Shown: positions 1 to 11,716, counted from the first letter of the stretch. The stretch is 64,000 nucleotides of DNA from Paracoccus liaowanqingii (GCF_004683865.2 NZ_CP038439.1:169501-233500); one strand, 5' to 3'. Made by a program: numbers and translations. The notes: generated by a model from the sequence alone, not told the origin.

Positions 1-1044
1 CACTGCATAGAACCCCGCCATTACGGCCAGCAAGGCTTGCGCAGTGCAGACATTGCTGGTCGCCTTCTCCCGCCGGATATGCTGCTCGCGCGTCTGCAGC
101 GCCAGCCGCAGCGCCGGGTTGCCCGAGCCGTCGACCGAGACGCCGACGATCCGCCCCGGCATCGCCCGCTTCAGCGCGTCGCGGCAGGACATGAAGCCCG
201 CATGCGGCCCGCCATAGCCCATCGGCACCCCGAAGCGCTGCGCCGATCCCACGGCGATGTCGGCCCCCATCGCGCCCGGCTCGCGCAGGACGCACAGCGC
301 CAGCAGGTCGGTCGCCACCACCGCCAGCGCGCCCGCGCCGTGCAGCGCTTCGATCTCGGGCGTCAGGTCGCGGACATGGCCATAGGTGCCGGGATACTGG
401 AAGATCGCGCCGAAGACGTCCCCCGCCACCAGATCGTCGACCGAGCCGGTGACGATGCGGATCCCCAAAGGCGCCGCCCGCGTCGCGATCACGCTGATGG
501 TCTGCGGATGCAGGTCATGGGCCACGAAGAACGCATCCGCCTTCGACTTCGACTGCCGCCGCGCCATGGCCATCGCCTCGGCCGCCGCCGTCGCCTCGTC
601 CAGCAGGGACGCATTGGCCACCGGCAGCCCGGTCAGATCCGCCACCATGGTCTGGAAGTTCAGCAGCGCCTCCAGCCGCCCCTGCGCGATCTCGGGCTGA
701 TACGGCGTATAGGCCGTGTACCACGCCGGGTTCTCCAGGATGTTGCGCTGGATCGCCGGCGGCGTGACGGTGCCGTAATAGCCCTGCCCGATCAGGCTGG
801 TCATCACCCGGTTCTTCGCCGCGACCTCCTTCATCCGCGCCAGCAGCCCGGCCTCGGACAGGGCCGGCCAGTCCAGCCGGTCCGCCTGCCGGATCGCCGC
901 GGGCACGGTCTGCCCGATCAGCTGGTCCAGACTGTCGGCCCCCACGGCGGCCAGCATCTCGGCCATCTCGACCGGAGACGGCCCGATATGGCGCCGGTTG
1001 GCAAAATCGTCGGGGTCGTAATCCGTCGGGATCCAGCGGCTCAT
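1..1044 (-). CDS. gcvP: Glycine dehydrogenase (decarboxylating), P-protein, 3' part outside window
   Basis: N-terminal 348 codons of the PLP-dependent P-protein, which decarboxylates glycine and passes the aminomethyl group to the lipoyl arm of the H-protein. The visible part opens with [20 protein letters not shown] and contains P-protein hallmarks such as [20 protein letters not shown], and the stretch around [19 protein letters not shown]. The PLP lysine lies in the C-terminal half, beyond the window edge. The ATG at 1044 is the natural start, because the family begins with a short acidic leader before the RRHIGP motif. It is the last gene of gcvT-gcvH-gcvP, separated from gcvH by 126 bp that hold a hairpin/GATATTT repeat. 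Confidence 0.96.
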   Translation of the reverse strand, partial: MSRWIPTDYDPDDFANRRHIGPSPVEMAEMLAAVGADSLDQLIGQTVPAAIRQADRLDWPALSEAGLLARMKEVAAKNRVMTSLIGQGYYGTVTPPAIQRNILENPAWYTAYTPYQPEIAQGRLEALLNFQTMVADLTGLPVANASLLDEATAAAEAMAMARRQSKSKADAFFVAHDLHPQTISVIATRAAPLGIRIVTGSVDDLVAGDVFGAIFQYPGTYGHVRDLTPEIEALHGAGALAVVATDLLALCVLREPGAMGADIAVGSAQRFGVPMGYGGPHAGFMSCRDALKRAMPGRIVGVSVDGSGNPALRLALQTREQHIRREKATSNVCTAQALLAVMAGFYAV

Positions 1045-1087
1045 CAGCGTCTCCATTCCATCGCTCGGGCGCCGCAGCCCGGCCCCG

Positions 1088-1142
1088 TCTTCTTCACGAA
1101 AATATCCTCGGGGGGTCCGGGGGGCGAAGCGCCCCCGGCCTG
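1088..1142 (-). repeat. Hairpin plus GATATTT intergenic element, copy 1
   Basis: Read on the minus strand, a GC hairpin (GGGGGCGCTTCGCCCCC) is followed by GGACCCCCCGAGGATATTTT and a purine-rich GTGAAGAAGA tail. The same layout recurs at 4793-4860, 4882-4950, 6971-7013 and 50840-50886. Here it sits between gcvH and gcvP, on the same strand as both genes, so it may act as a partial terminator or as an mRNA 3'-end stabiliser inside the operon. Confidence 0.6.
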
Positions 1143-1170
1143 TCGCCGGGCCGTCAGGCCCGGCCGCATC

Positions 1171-1530
1171 TCACTCGACCAGCGCCTTGTAGGCCGCCTC
1201 GTCCATGAACCCGTCCATCGCGCCCGCATCCGCAGGCTTCAGCCGGAAGAACCACGCCGCCATCGGATCGCCGTTCACGTCGCCCGGCGCATCCGCCAGC
1301 GCGGCATTCACCGACGTGATGACGCCCGCCACCGGGGCGGTGATGTCGGAGGCCGCCTTGACGCTCTCGATCACGACGATCTCCTCGCCCGCGGCGACCT
1401 CGCGGCCCTCCTCGGGCAGCTCGATGAACACCACGTCGCCCAGCTGCTCGCTGGCGTGCCGGGTGATGCCCACGACGATCTCGTCGCCCTCGGCCCGCAG
1501 CCATTCGTGATCTTCGGTATATTTCAGCAT
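1171..1530 (-). CDS. gcvH: Glycine cleavage system H protein
   Basis: A 119-residue lipoyl carrier protein that shuttles the aminomethyl intermediate between the P-, T- and L-proteins. The whole lipoyl-domain fold is present, starting MLKYTEDHEWLR. The lipoylated lysine is K58 in the motif VIESVKAASD. Length is normal for the family (about 120-130). It lies 12 bp downstream of gcvT on the same strand, so the two are almost certainly cotranscribed from the glycine riboswitch promoter. Confidence 0.97.
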   Translation of the reverse strand: MLKYTEDHEWLRAEGDEIVVGITRHASEQLGDVVFIELPEEGREVAAGEEIVVIESVKAASDITAPVAGVITSVNAALADAPGDVNGDPMAAWFFRLKPADAGAMDGFMDEAAYKALVE

Positions 1531-1542
1531 GACGATGGTCCT

Positions 1543-2664
1543 TCAGCGTTTGTAGGAGGGGGAAACGAAGGGCAGGGCGCTCAGGGTCACGGGGATGCGC
1601 TTGCCGCGCAGTTCCGCCCAGACCTGCCCGCCCTCGGGGATGTCCACGGGCAGCCGCGCCATCGCGACCGGCCCGCCGACCGAGGGTCCGAACCCGCCCG
1701 AACTCACATGGCCCAGAGCCTCGCCGCCCTCGGGGGCGGCAAAGATCGCCACGCCCTCGCGGATCGGCGCGCGGCCCTCGGGGCGCAGGCCGCGACGGAT
1801 CACATCGGGCGCCCCCAGTCCGGGCAGGATCACCTCGGCGCCGGGAAACCCGCCCGCCCGGGCCCCGCCCGTGCGGCGCACCTTGGGGATAGACCAGCCC
1901 AGCGCCGCCTGCGCGGGCGTCACCGAGCCGTCCATGTCATGACCGTAAAGCGGCATCCCGGCCTCCAGCCGCAGGCTGTCGCGCGCGCCCAGACCGATGG
2001 GGGCCACCTCGGGATGGTCCAGCAGCGCCCGGGCAAACTCCTCCAGCCGCGCCGCGGGCACCGAGATCTCGAACCCGTCCTCGCCGGTATAGCCGGACCG
2101 CGAGATCCACAGATCCGCGCCTTTCCAGCCCAGAATGCGGCTGTCCATGAAGCGCATGTCGCCCACCTCGGGGACCAGCCGCGCCAGCACGGTCGCCGCC
2201 ATCGGCCCCTGCAGCGCCAGCAGGCCGCGATCGGTGACCGGCGTGACATCCACCCCCGCCAGCCCCTGCAGATGCGCGATGTCCTGTTCGGCGCAGGCGG
2301 CGTTCACCACCAGCAGGAAATGATCGCCCCGGTTGGCGATCATCAGATCGTCCAGGATCCCGCCCTGGTCATTGGTGAACAGCCCATAGCGCTGCCGCCC
2401 CGGCGCCAGCCCGGCCAGGTCGGCGGGGATCAGCGTCTCCAGCGCGGCGGCGGCGGTCTCGATCCGGCCGTCCCCGGGGGTGACCAGCACCTGCCCCATG
2501 TGGCTGACGTCGAAAAGGCCGGCCTGCGCCCGCGTGTGCAGGTGCTCGGCCATGACGCCCATCGGGAACTGCACGGGCATGTCCCAGCCCGCGAAGGGCA
2601 CCATCCGGGCGCCGCGTTCGACGTGAAGATCGTAAAGTCCGGTTCGGCGTGTCGTGTCGGCCAT
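1543..2664 (-). CDS. gcvT: Glycine cleavage system T protein (aminomethyltransferase)
   Basis: A 373-residue tetrahydrofolate-dependent aminomethyltransferase that releases ammonia and forms 5,10-methylene-THF from the H-protein-bound intermediate. The family signatures FAGWDMPVQFPMG and FDVSHMGQ occur near the N-terminus. LALQGPMA and the SRSGYTGEDGFEIS stretch lie in the middle, and the C-terminal barrel ends FVSPSYKR. It is the first gene of the gcvT-gcvH-gcvP operon. The 5' leader carries a tandem glycine riboswitch, which implies induction by glycine. Confidence 0.96.
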   Translation of the reverse strand: MADTTRRTGLYDLHVERGARMVPFAGWDMPVQFPMGVMAEHLHTRAQAGLFDVSHMGQVLVTPGDGRIETAAAALETLIPADLAGLAPGRQRYGLFTNDQGGILDDLMIANRGDHFLLVVNAACAEQDIAHLQGLAGVDVTPVTDRGLLALQGPMAATVLARLVPEVGDMRFMDSRILGWKGADLWISRSGYTGEDGFEISVPAARLEEFARALLDHPEVAPIGLGARDSLRLEAGMPLYGHDMDGSVTPAQAALGWSIPKVRRTGGARAGGFPGAEVILPGLGAPDVIRRGLRPEGRAPIREGVAIFAAPEGGEALGHVSSGGFGPSVGGPVAMARLPVDIPEGGQVWAELRGKRIPVTLSALPFVSPSYKR

Positions 2665-2732
2665 CTGGCCTCCTGCGGTTCAGCCGGACAGCCGGCATCG
2701 GTTGGACGGGGAAAGGCCCCCCGCGCGTCGAT

Positions 2733-2902
2733 GCCCCCTCTGTCCCTGCCCGAAGCTTGGGCGCCTGAGATCGTTATCCCTTCGGCGGGCGCGTGGCGCC
2801 ACTCTCCAGAGTTCTTGGGGAAGACGGTCCTTTTGCCTGAGAGCTTGCCGGGGCGGCTTCTCCTTCGGCCCCGGCGCAGCGCCGGTGTCTCCCGAATTCC
2901 TG
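2733..2902 (-). ncRNA. Tandem glycine riboswitch (gcvT leader)
   Basis: The minus-strand leader of gcvT shows two glycine aptamers in series. The first has CGGGAGAC, GCCGAAGGAGAAGC and CTCTCAGGCAAAAGGACCG. The second has CTCTGGAGAG, GCCGAAGGGATAACG and ATCTCAGGC, followed by GACAGAGGGGGC. This is the classic tandem arrangement that turns on gcvT operons when glycine is abundant. It ends about 70 bp before the gcvT ATG. The remaining 2903-3063 stretch holds the presumed gcv promoter on the minus strand and, on the plus strand, a TTGACA at 3007-3012 that could serve the neighbouring gene. Confidence 0.93.
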
Positions 2903-3063
2903 CCACAGTTGCTATCGGCAGCCCCGGCCCAAGGCAAGACCTTTGTCCGGGGGACCTGCCGCCGCGACACGGATCGGACCGAGGCTGCCCGATCCGCAGG
3001 CGGGCGTTGACAGCCCCCGGGTCCGTCGGCATCGTCGGCCACGACCCCGTGAAAGACCCCTCC

Positions 3064-4785
3064 ATGCCGCCCAAGTTCTTCCAGATCGGCTTCAACAAAT
3101 GCGGCACGACCTTCATCGCGCGGCTTTTCGACATGAACGGCATCCCCGCCGCCCACTGGCTGGAGGGCGCCCTGGCCGAGGATATCGCCTATGCCAAGCT
3201 GGCCGGGCGCAAGCCCCTGGCGCGCTGGGCCGACAAGGTGACGGCCTTCACCGACATGGAATCGGTGCGCTTCCTCAACATGCCGGTGATCGAGGCGTTC
3301 AAGGACTACGCGCTGCTGGACCGGCACTATCCCGGCGCGGTCTTCCTGCTGAACACCCGGCGGGTCGAGGACTGGATCGTCAGCCGCTACCTGCATCGGG
3401 GCGGCGCCTATGCGCGCAGCTACGCGGCGGCGCGGGGGGTGGCCCTGGGCGATCTGGCGGACATCTGGGCCGAGGAATGGGACGCGCATCTCAAGGGCGT
3501 GCGCGCGCATTTCAAGGGCCGCCGCGAGTTCATCGAGATCGACATCGACGAGGCCGCGCCCGAGGATTACCGCACCGCGCTGTCCCCCTGGTACGACCTG
3601 GCCAAGGTCCCCGCCGCGCCGGGCGATGCCGTGCGCCGCGCGCGCGAGGACAACCTGCCCCGGGTGATGCGCATGCTGGACACGCCCCGCCCGGGCGGCG
3701 CCATCAAGGAGGCGCGCCGCACCCGCCTGGCCGAACGCCTGGTCCGCCACGCCGCCCCCTTCCGGCAAAGCCAGCCGGAGGGCGGGGTCGAGCCGCCGAC
3801 CCCCGACGCGCTCTGCGTGGACATGGACCGCAACGAGGTCCTTGCCGCCGACGGGTCGCGGATGCCCCTGCGGCGCGGGCCGGACGGGCAGTTCTATCTG
3901 GATGCGCTGCGGCCCGGCCTGCTGCGGGTCGCGGCGGTGGCCAATGACATCGCGGCGCTGACCCATCGCGGGCGGTACTGGCTGGACATGCGCCCGGCCT
4001 GCTTCGCGGGCAGCGGCCCCGACCATCCGATCCGGGGCCCGATGATCGTGGGGCTGCGCCGCAGGCGCGCCCGCGACCTGTTCCTCTGGCCCGCGCCGTG
4101 GCGGCACCGGATCGGCAATGACGGCTTTCCCGGCGCCCCCCTGCCCAAGGACCCTGCCTGGGCCGATCGCGCCGATCTGGCCATCTGGCGGGGCGGGCTG
4201 TCGGGCCATGCCCCGGATGGCAAGACCACCGCCGAGGCCGCGATCACCGCCCTGCTGTCCAATCCCCCCGACTCGCAGGCCTTCCGGGATGCGGCCCGCG
4301 ACCTGCCCCTGACCCCGCGCTGGCGCTTCCTGGCGGCGAACGCGGGAACGCCGGGCACCGATCTGGCCCTGACGCCCGACCTGCGCCTGACCAAGGCACT
4401 GGATCGCGCGGGCCTGACCGCCCCCGCCCCGCAGGCCGGCCCCCCGGCACTGCTGCCCCGCTATGCGATCTGCCTCGGCGGGTCCGAGGGCGACGCGGAT
4501 TTCCTGTCCCTGGCACAGGGCCAGGCGGTGGTGCTGAAGGAGAGGGATGGCTGGGAAAGCTTCGTCACCCCGGTCTTTCGCGCCTGGTCCCATTACATCC
4601 CCTTGGCGCCCGGCGGCGCGGACCTGCCCGAGCGCCTGGCCTGGGCCCGCGCCAATCCCGAGACCTGCCGGCAGATCGCGATGCGGGCGCGGCGGCTCTG
4701 CGACAGCCTGGCCGATCCCGAGGGGCGGCGGCTGCATCTGACCCGGGTGCTGGACGCCTATCGCCAGGCGACGGGTCAGGACTGA
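3064..4785 (+). CDS. Two-domain protein: sulfotransferase-like N-terminus fused to a GT90/CAP10-type glycosyltransferase
   Basis: A 573-residue protein. Residues 5-20 (FFQIGFNKCGTTFIARLF region) form a PAPS-binding 5'-PSB loop of the sulfotransferase family, and about 230 residues follow that fold pattern. The C-terminal part, from about residue 300, resembles family 90 glycosyltransferases (CAP10, LPS-modifying). It includes YAICLGGSEGDADFLSLAQG near 466, a VVLKERDGWESF segment, HYIPL near 510, and ANPETCRQIAMRARR. ATG 3064 was chosen because the PSB loop then begins at the usual distance from the start. No signal peptide or membrane segment is seen, so it probably acts in the cytoplasm on cell-surface glycan precursors. 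The substrate is unknown. Confidence 0.75.
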   Translation: MPPKFFQIGFNKCGTTFIARLFDMNGIPAAHWLEGALAEDIAYAKLAGRKPLARWADKVTAFTDMESVRFLNMPVIEAFKDYALLDRHYPGAVFLLNTRRVEDWIVSRYLHRGGAYARSYAAARGVALGDLADIWAEEWDAHLKGVRAHFKGRREFIEIDIDEAAPEDYRTALSPWYDLAKVPAAPGDAVRRAREDNLPRVMRMLDTPRPGGAIKEARRTRLAERLVRHAAPFRQSQPEGGVEPPTPDALCVDMDRNEVLAADGSRMPLRRGPDGQFYLDALRPGLLRVAAVANDIAALTHRGRYWLDMRPACFAGSGPDHPIRGPMIVGLRRRRARDLFLWPAPWRHRIGNDGFPGAPLPKDPAWADRADLAIWRGGLSGHAPDGKTTAEAAITALLSNPPDSQAFRDAARDLPLTPRWRFLAANAGTPGTDLALTPDLRLTKALDRAGLTAPAPQAGPPALLPRYAICLGGSEGDADFLSLAQGQAVVLKERDGWESFVTPVFRAWSHYIPLAPGGADLPERLAWARANPETCRQIAMRARRLCDSLADPEGRRLHLTRVLDAYRQATGQD

Positions 4786-4792
4786 GGTCGCA

Positions 4793-4860
4793 GGGGGGCC
4801 TTGCGCCCCCCGTCGCGGCAGGCCGCGACTCCCCCCGCAGGATATTTGGACCAAGATGAA
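4793..4860 (+). repeat. Hairpin plus GATATTT intergenic element, copy 2
   Basis: Two GC hairpins (GGGGGGCC/GCGCCCCCC and CGCGGCAGGCCGCG) are followed by ACTCCCCCCGCAGGATATTT and GGACCAAGATGAA. It lies directly after the stop of the sulfotransferase/GT90 gene, in the sense orientation, which fits a transcription terminator. It is tail-to-tail with copy 3. Confidence 0.65.
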
Positions 4861-4881
4861 CCATGGGGGACGGCCCGGCCC

Positions 4882-4950
4882 GCCTCGGTCCGGAAATATC
4901 CCCGGGGGAGGCCGCGGCCTGCCGCGGACGGGGGCGGGCAGCCCCCCTGC
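4882..4950 (-). repeat. Hairpin plus GATATTT intergenic element, copy 3
   Basis: On the minus strand a GC-rich hairpin pair, including CCGCGGCAGGCCGCGG, is followed by CCTCCCCCGGGGATATTTCC and GGACCGAGGCGGG. It lies just past the stop of the leftward ABC ATPase gene. Together with copy 2 it forms a head-on pair between two convergent genes, as expected for paired terminators. Confidence 0.65.
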
Positions 4951-4966
4951 GGCCCTTGGCAGGGGC

Positions 4967-6040
4967 TCAGCCGCGGGGGAAGACGAAGACGCGGTCGCGG
5001 CGCAGCATCAGCCACATCGGCGTGCCGGGGGGCGGCAGGAAGACGCCGGGGACGGTGGCGTTCAGCGTGATGGCGCCCGCGTCGGTCGCGAATTCCACCA
5101 GCGAATCGCGGCCCAGATAGCGGGCGCGGGTCACGCGGGCCAAGGCGGCTGTGCCGTTTTCCGCCGTGGGGGCGGGGCCCTGGCCCGCGCGGTCGAAGTC
5201 GATCCGCAGATGCTGGGGGCGGATCACGATGTCGACCTCGGCCCCTTCTGGGATGCCCGGCGTCAGGAAGCGCCCGAAGGGCGTGTCGGTCAGCGCGCCC
5301 TGCACCCGGCCTGTCAGCACGTTGATGTCGCTGAAGAACCCCGCCGCCTGCCGGTCCACCGGCGCGTTGTAGAGGTTGTACGGCGCGCCCTGCTGCACGA
5401 TCCGGCCGCGGCGCATCAACAGGATCTGGTCGGCCATGCGCATGGCCTCCTGCGGCTCGTGCGTCACCAGCAGGACGGCGGTGCCCTCGTCCTTCAGCAG
5501 CGCCAGCGTCTCGTCGCGGATGCCGTCGCGCAGGCGCTCGTCGAGGCCCGAGAAGGGCTCGTCCATCAGCAGGATGCGGGGGCGCGGGGCCAGCGCGCGG
5601 GCCAGGGCCACGCGCTGCTGCTCTCCGCCCGACAGCTGGTGGGGATAGCTGTCGACATGGCGCGTCATCTGCACCCGCTCCAGCAGGTCGCCCACGCGGT
5701 CGCGGTTCGCCTTGAAGCCGCCGGGCAGGCCGAAGGCCACGTTGTCGCGCACCGGAAGATGCGGGAACAGCGCGAAGTCCTGGAACATCAGCCCGATGGC
5801 GCGGCGTTCGGGGGGGATGCGGAAGTCGGTGTCGCAGATCAGCTGGCCGTCCACCAGGATGCGGCCGCTGTCCTGCATGTCCACGCCCGCGATGATGCGC
5901 AGCGTGGTCGACTTGCCGCAGCCCGAGGGGCCCAGCAGGCAGGCCACCTGGCCCGGCTCGACCTGGAAGCTGACATCGTCGACCACGGGCGCGCCGTCGA
6001 AGCGGCGCGTCAGGCGGTCCACCTGAAGTCGGGGAGGCAT
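4967..6040 (-). CDS. ABC transporter ATP-binding protein, FbpC/PotA-like with TOBE domain
   Basis: A 357-residue importer ATPase. Walker A GPSGCGKST is at residues 37-45, followed by the Q-loop (FQDFALFPHLPV), signature LSGGEQQR, Walker B ILLMDEP and the H-loop LLVTHEP. A C-terminal TOBE-like domain of about 120 residues ends in VFVFPRG. The order and length match the Fe3+/thiamine/polyamine-type ATPases. No permease or binding-protein gene lies beside it, so the substrate cannot be assigned. A start at ATG 6040 (MPPRLQV) is preferred. An upstream TTG at 6058 would add six residues. Confidence 0.85.
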   Translation of the reverse strand: MPPRLQVDRLTRRFDGAPVVDDVSFQVEPGQVACLLGPSGCGKSTTLRIIAGVDMQDSGRILVDGQLICDTDFRIPPERRAIGLMFQDFALFPHLPVRDNVAFGLPGGFKANRDRVGDLLERVQMTRHVDSYPHQLSGGEQQRVALARALAPRPRILLMDEPFSGLDERLRDGIRDETLALLKDEGTAVLLVTHEPQEAMRMADQILLMRRGRIVQQGAPYNLYNAPVDRQAAGFFSDINVLTGRVQGALTDTPFGRFLTPGIPEGAEVDIVIRPQHLRIDFDRAGQGPAPTAENGTAALARVTRARYLGRDSLVEFATDAGAITLNATVPGVFLPPPGTPMWLMLRRDRVFVFPRG

Positions 6041-6125
6041 CGTCACAATCCGGGCCAAGCCTTTCGGTCGGGTTCCCCCTTGGCCTAGCAGGGCCGCCCG
6101 GGCCCTGCAACCGGGCGGCGGGCCG

Positions 6126-6905
6126 TCAGATCGTGACGTTCAGCGCCCCGCCGTCCAGCAGGACATTTTGTCCCACCATGAAGCGCGCCTGCTGGCTGCA
6201 CATGAAGGCGCAGGTCGCACCGAAATCGGCGGCCGTGCCATAGGTGCCGGTGGGGATCGTGGCCTGCCGCTGCGTGCGGGCCTCGTCCACGGTGATGCCC
6301 TTGGCCGTCGCCACGCCGCCGTCCAGGCTGTCGGCGCGGTCGGTCGCATGGATGCCCGGCAGCAGGTTGTTCACGCAGACGCCCTTGCCCGCCACCTGCC
6401 GCGACATGCCCGCCACGAAGCCTGTCAGCCCGGTCCGCGCCGTGTTCGACAGCCCCAGAACCGAGATGGGCGCGCGCACCGAGCCCGAGGTGATGTTGAC
6501 GACCCGGCCCCAGCCCCGGTCCATCATGCCCGGCACCAGCGCCTGCATCAGCGCCACCGCCGACAGCATGTTGGCGTCGATGGCGCGGATGAAGTCGTCG
6601 CGGCTCCAGTCCTGCCAGTTGCCCGGGGGCGGGCCGCCCGCATTGGTGACCAGGATGTCGGCATGGCCCACGGCCTCCAGCACCCGCGCGCGGCCCTCGG
6701 GCGTGGTGATGTCGGCGGCGACGGGGATGACCTCGACCCCGTAGGTTTGGGCGATCTCGTGGGCGGTGCGGGTGATCTCGGCCTCGGTGCGGCTGTTGAT
6801 GACCAGGTTCACGCCCGCGGCGGCCAGCGCCTCGGCGCAGCCCCGGCCCAGCCCCTTGGAGGCGGCGCAGACCAGCCCCCGTTTGCCCTTGATGCCCAGA
6901 TCCAT
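6126..6905 (-). CDS. SDR-family oxidoreductase with non-canonical active site
   Basis: A 259-residue Rossmann protein annotated by homology pattern as 3-oxoacyl-ACP-reductase-like. The dinucleotide motif is ASKGLGRG (residues 15-22), NAGG is at 88-91, the tetrad Asn is N112 and the catalytic Ser is S140 in NITSGS. The usual Tyr-x-x-x-Lys is replaced by Ser153-x-x-x-Arg157 in the segment GLSNTARTGL. An FabG-like subgroup lacking the tyrosine is known, so this is a member of that subgroup rather than a broken gene. Substrate unknown. It is preceded on its strand by rpe, with a repeat element in between. Confidence 0.8.
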   Translation of the reverse strand: MDLGIKGKRGLVCAASKGLGRGCAEALAAAGVNLVINSRTEAEITRTAHEIAQTYGVEVIPVAADITTPEGRARVLEAVGHADILVTNAGGPPPGNWQDWSRDDFIRAIDANMLSAVALMQALVPGMMDRGWGRVVNITSGSVRAPISVLGLSNTARTGLTGFVAGMSRQVAGKGVCVNNLLPGIHATDRADSLDGGVATAKGITVDEARTQRQATIPTGTYGTAADFGATCAFMCSQQARFMVGQNVLLDGGALNVTI

Positions 6906-6970
6906 CGCGTCCTCCTGTTCGTTGAGGGGCGCAGAAGACGCGGGGATCGCGGGATTGTCAAATGCGGGAA

Positions 6971-7013
6971 GCGGGGGGCCCGCCCCCCGCGATATTTCCA
7001 GACCGAAGCAGGA
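6971..7013 (+). repeat. Hairpin plus GATATTT intergenic element, copy 4
   Basis: A perfect 8-bp stem (GCGGGGGG and CCCCCCGC, loop CCCG) at 6971-6990 runs straight into GATATTTCCAGACCGAAGCA. It begins right after the stop of rpe and before the SDR gene, in the 108-bp gap at the end of the cbb operon, so it probably separates the cbb transcript from the SDR gene. Confidence 0.6.
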
Positions 7014-7694
7014 TCAGGCGAGGGAGTCGCGGATGGCCCGCATGTTGGCCCCGTAGGTTTCGGGGCTGTCGACCGAGCCGCCCTTGAAGACGGCCGAGCC
7101 CGCGACCAGCACGTCGGCGCCGGCGCGGGCGACCAGGGGCGCGGTCGTCGGATCGACGCCGCCATCGACCTGGATGTGGATCGGGCGGTCGCCGATCAGG
7201 GCGCGGATGCGGGCGATCTTGTCCAGCTGGCTGTGGATGAATTTCTGCCCGCCGAAGCCCGGGTTCACGGTCATGACCAGCACCATGTCGCAGAGGTCCA
7301 GAAGATAGTCCACCGCCTCGGCCGGGGTGCCGGGATTGAGCGCGATGCCCGCCTTCTTGCCGGTCGCGCGGATCGCCTGCAGGGTGCGGTGAGGATGGGG
7401 ACCGGCCTCGACATGGGCGGTGATCATGTCGGCGCCCGCCTCGGCATAGGCCTCGATATAGGCGTCGACCGGCGCGATCATCAGATGCACGTCCATGAAG
7501 GTCCGCACATGCGGGCGGAAGGCCTTCACGGCGGGCGGGCCGAAGGTCAGGTTCGGGACGAAATGCCCGTCCATCACGTCGACATGGACCCAGTCCGCGC
7601 CCTGATCCTCGATGGCGCGGATCTCGGCCCCGAAATTGGCGAAGTCGGCGGAGAGGATCGAGGGCGCGATCCTGATCTTGCGGTCGAAATCCAT
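7014..7694 (-). CDS. rpe: Ribulose-phosphate 3-epimerase
   Basis: A 226-residue (beta/alpha)8 epimerase that interconverts ribulose-5-P and xylulose-5-P and regenerates the CO2 acceptor in the Calvin cycle. Family signatures are APSILSADF near the N-terminus, [12 protein letters not shown] (metal ligands), [16 protein letters not shown] and QVDGGV. ATG 7694 was chosen because AGGAG lies seven bases upstream. An upstream ATG at 7712 has no ribosome site. It is the last gene of the cbb operon, 28 bp after cbbX, and could equally be called cbbE. Confidence 0.95.
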   Translation of the reverse strand: MDFDRKIRIAPSILSADFANFGAEIRAIEDQGADWVHVDVMDGHFVPNLTFGPPAVKAFRPHVRTFMDVHLMIAPVDAYIEAYAEAGADMITAHVEAGPHPHRTLQAIRATGKKAGIALNPGTPAEAVDYLLDLCDMVLVMTVNPGFGGQKFIHSQLDKIARIRALIGDRPIHIQVDGGVDPTTAPLVARAGADVLVAGSAVFKGGSVDSPETYGANMRAIRDSLA

Positions 7695-7722
7695 GGGCGT
7701 CTCCTGGGTCATGCGGCGGGGC

Positions 7723-8670
7723 TCATTCGGCTGCGGCCTGCCTGCTGGCGCGGTCCACGTCAAGCCCGCCCGCGAAGACGCGGCTGGCGCGGATGTCGGG
7801 CTCGGTCAAAGTCGAGAGGGCCGCCGCGTCCAGCGGGCCTGTCGCCTCGCTGAACAGGCGGTTGGCCTGTCGCAGGCGCGCCCGGTCCAGGGCGTTGCGG
7901 ATCGAGCGGGCATTGGCGAAATGCGGCTGCGTGCGGCGCGCGGTGATGTATTGGGCCATCGCGGCGCGGGCGGCGTCGTCCAGCACATAGTTCTGCCGCG
8001 CCAGCATCCCTTCCGAGATGTGCAGAAGTTCGCCGTCCCCGTAATCGGGAAACTCGATGTGATGGGCGATCCGGGACCGGAAGCCGGGGTTCGAGGCAAA
8101 GAACCTGTCCATCCGGTCGCCGTACCCCGCCAGGATCACCACCAGATCGTCGCGGTTGTTCTCCATCACCTGCAGCAGGATCTCGATCGCCTCCTGCCCG
8201 TAATCGCGCTCGTTCTCGGCGCGGTAGAGGTAATAGGCCTCGTCGATGAACAGCACGCCCCCCATGGCCTTCTTCAGCACCTCCTTCGTCTTGGGCGCGG
8301 TATGGCCGATATACTGGCCCACCAGATCGTCGCGGGTGACGGTCACCAGATGGCCCTTGCGCACATAACCAAGCCTGTGCAGCAGCGCCGCCATCTTCAG
8401 CGCCACGGTCGTCTTGCCGGTGCCGGGATTGCCGGTGAAGCTCATGTGCAGGGTCGGCGTCTCGGTCGCCAGACCCATCCGCCTGCGGGCGCGGTCGACC
8501 AGCAGCAGGGCGGCGGTCTCGCGGATGCGGGCCTTGACGGGCGCGAGGCCCACCAGCTTTCGGTCCAGATCGGCCAGCACCTCGGCCACGCCGCTGTCGG
8601 CGAAGTCCTGCGCCAGATCGACATGGGTGGGAATATCTGCAGATGGGGTGGGTTGGTCGTCGGTCATCAT
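7723..8670 (-). CDS. cbbX: CbbX, red-type RuBisCO activase (AAA+)
   Basis: A 315-residue AAA+ ATPase that removes inhibitory sugar phosphates from form IC RuBisCO by pulling on the CbbL C-terminus. The P-loop GNPGTGKTT is at residues 80-88, Walker B is [11 protein letters not shown], and [10 protein letters not shown] and the sensor-2 region follow. Length matches the Rhodobacter protein. Tandem ATGs at 8670 and 8667 leave one residue of doubt. The gene follows cbbS, as in other red-type operons, and matches the partner enzyme encoded upstream. Confidence 0.95.
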   Translation of the reverse strand: MMTDDQPTPSADIPTHVDLAQDFADSGVAEVLADLDRKLVGLAPVKARIRETAALLLVDRARRRMGLATETPTLHMSFTGNPGTGKTTVALKMAALLHRLGYVRKGHLVTVTRDDLVGQYIGHTAPKTKEVLKKAMGGVLFIDEAYYLYRAENERDYGQEAIEILLQVMENNRDDLVVILAGYGDRMDRFFASNPGFRSRIAHHIEFPDYGDGELLHISEGMLARQNYVLDDAARAAMAQYITARRTQPHFANARSIRNALDRARLRQANRLFSEATGPLDAAALSTLTEPDIRASRVFAGGLDVDRASRQAAAE

Positions 8671-8732
8671 GCACCTTTGCGAAAACAAGACGTCCGGACG
8701 GCGGGGAGGAGCCGCCGCCCGGACAGATCCCC

Positions 8733-9152
8733 TCAGGGATAGCGCGCGCCCTCGGGTTCGCGGGTGGCATAGCTTTCGATCGTGTAGCGGACCGCGCGGC
8801 CCTCGCCCTCCTGCCGGGTCAGGCGGAAGCCCGGCTCGACGGCGGGGCGGTTCACGATCATGCTCATGCGGATCGATTCCCAGCCCGGCGAGGCGTCGAA
8901 GGCGATCACCCGGATGTACTGGCCGCCGAACTGCTTGCGGCATTCGTTGACCTCGAAGACCACGGCGGCCGCGTCCGGATTGTCGAACATCGGATGGCCC
9001 CACATCTCCCAGTAGGTGTTGCGGGGATGGGGGTCGTCGGTATGTTCGACCGACACGGCCCAGCCCTTGTCGATGGCGTACTGGGCCTGCAGGCGGATGT
9101 CGTCATCCGACAGGTCGGGCAGGAAGCTGAACTGGCCTTGCGTCATTTTCAT
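8733..9152 (-). CDS. cbbS: RuBisCO small subunit, form IC
   Basis: A 139-residue small subunit of the L8S8 enzyme. The sequence [19 protein letters not shown] and the later [14 protein letters not shown] and [18 protein letters not shown] stretches are typical. The C-terminal extension after [10 protein letters not shown] is the red-type beta-hairpin tail. ATG 9152 has AAGGA about nine bases upstream. An unusually long 201-bp gap separates it from cbbL (see the small ORF at 9208-9357). Confidence 0.96.
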   Translation of the reverse strand: MKMTQGQFSFLPDLSDDDIRLQAQYAIDKGWAVSVEHTDDPHPRNTYWEMWGHPMFDNPDAAAVVFEVNECRKQFGGQYIRVIAFDASPGWESIRMSMIVNRPAVEPGFRLTRQEGEGRAVRYTIESYATREPEGARYP

Positions 9153-9207
9153 GGCATGGATCCTTTGTGGCAGAAGGGCGGGGCAGGGCGCAGGCAGATA
9201 TGCGCCC

Positions 9208-11716
<2,509 letters not shown>

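Noticed and set aside
37..3063. A very long plus-strand open frame reading into the sulfotransferase/GT90 gene
   Set aside because: The part before 3064 runs antisense to gcvP, gcvH and gcvT and has low-complexity Arg/His-rich translation with no domain. It is a by-product of high G+C codon use; only the part from ATG 3064 is a gene.
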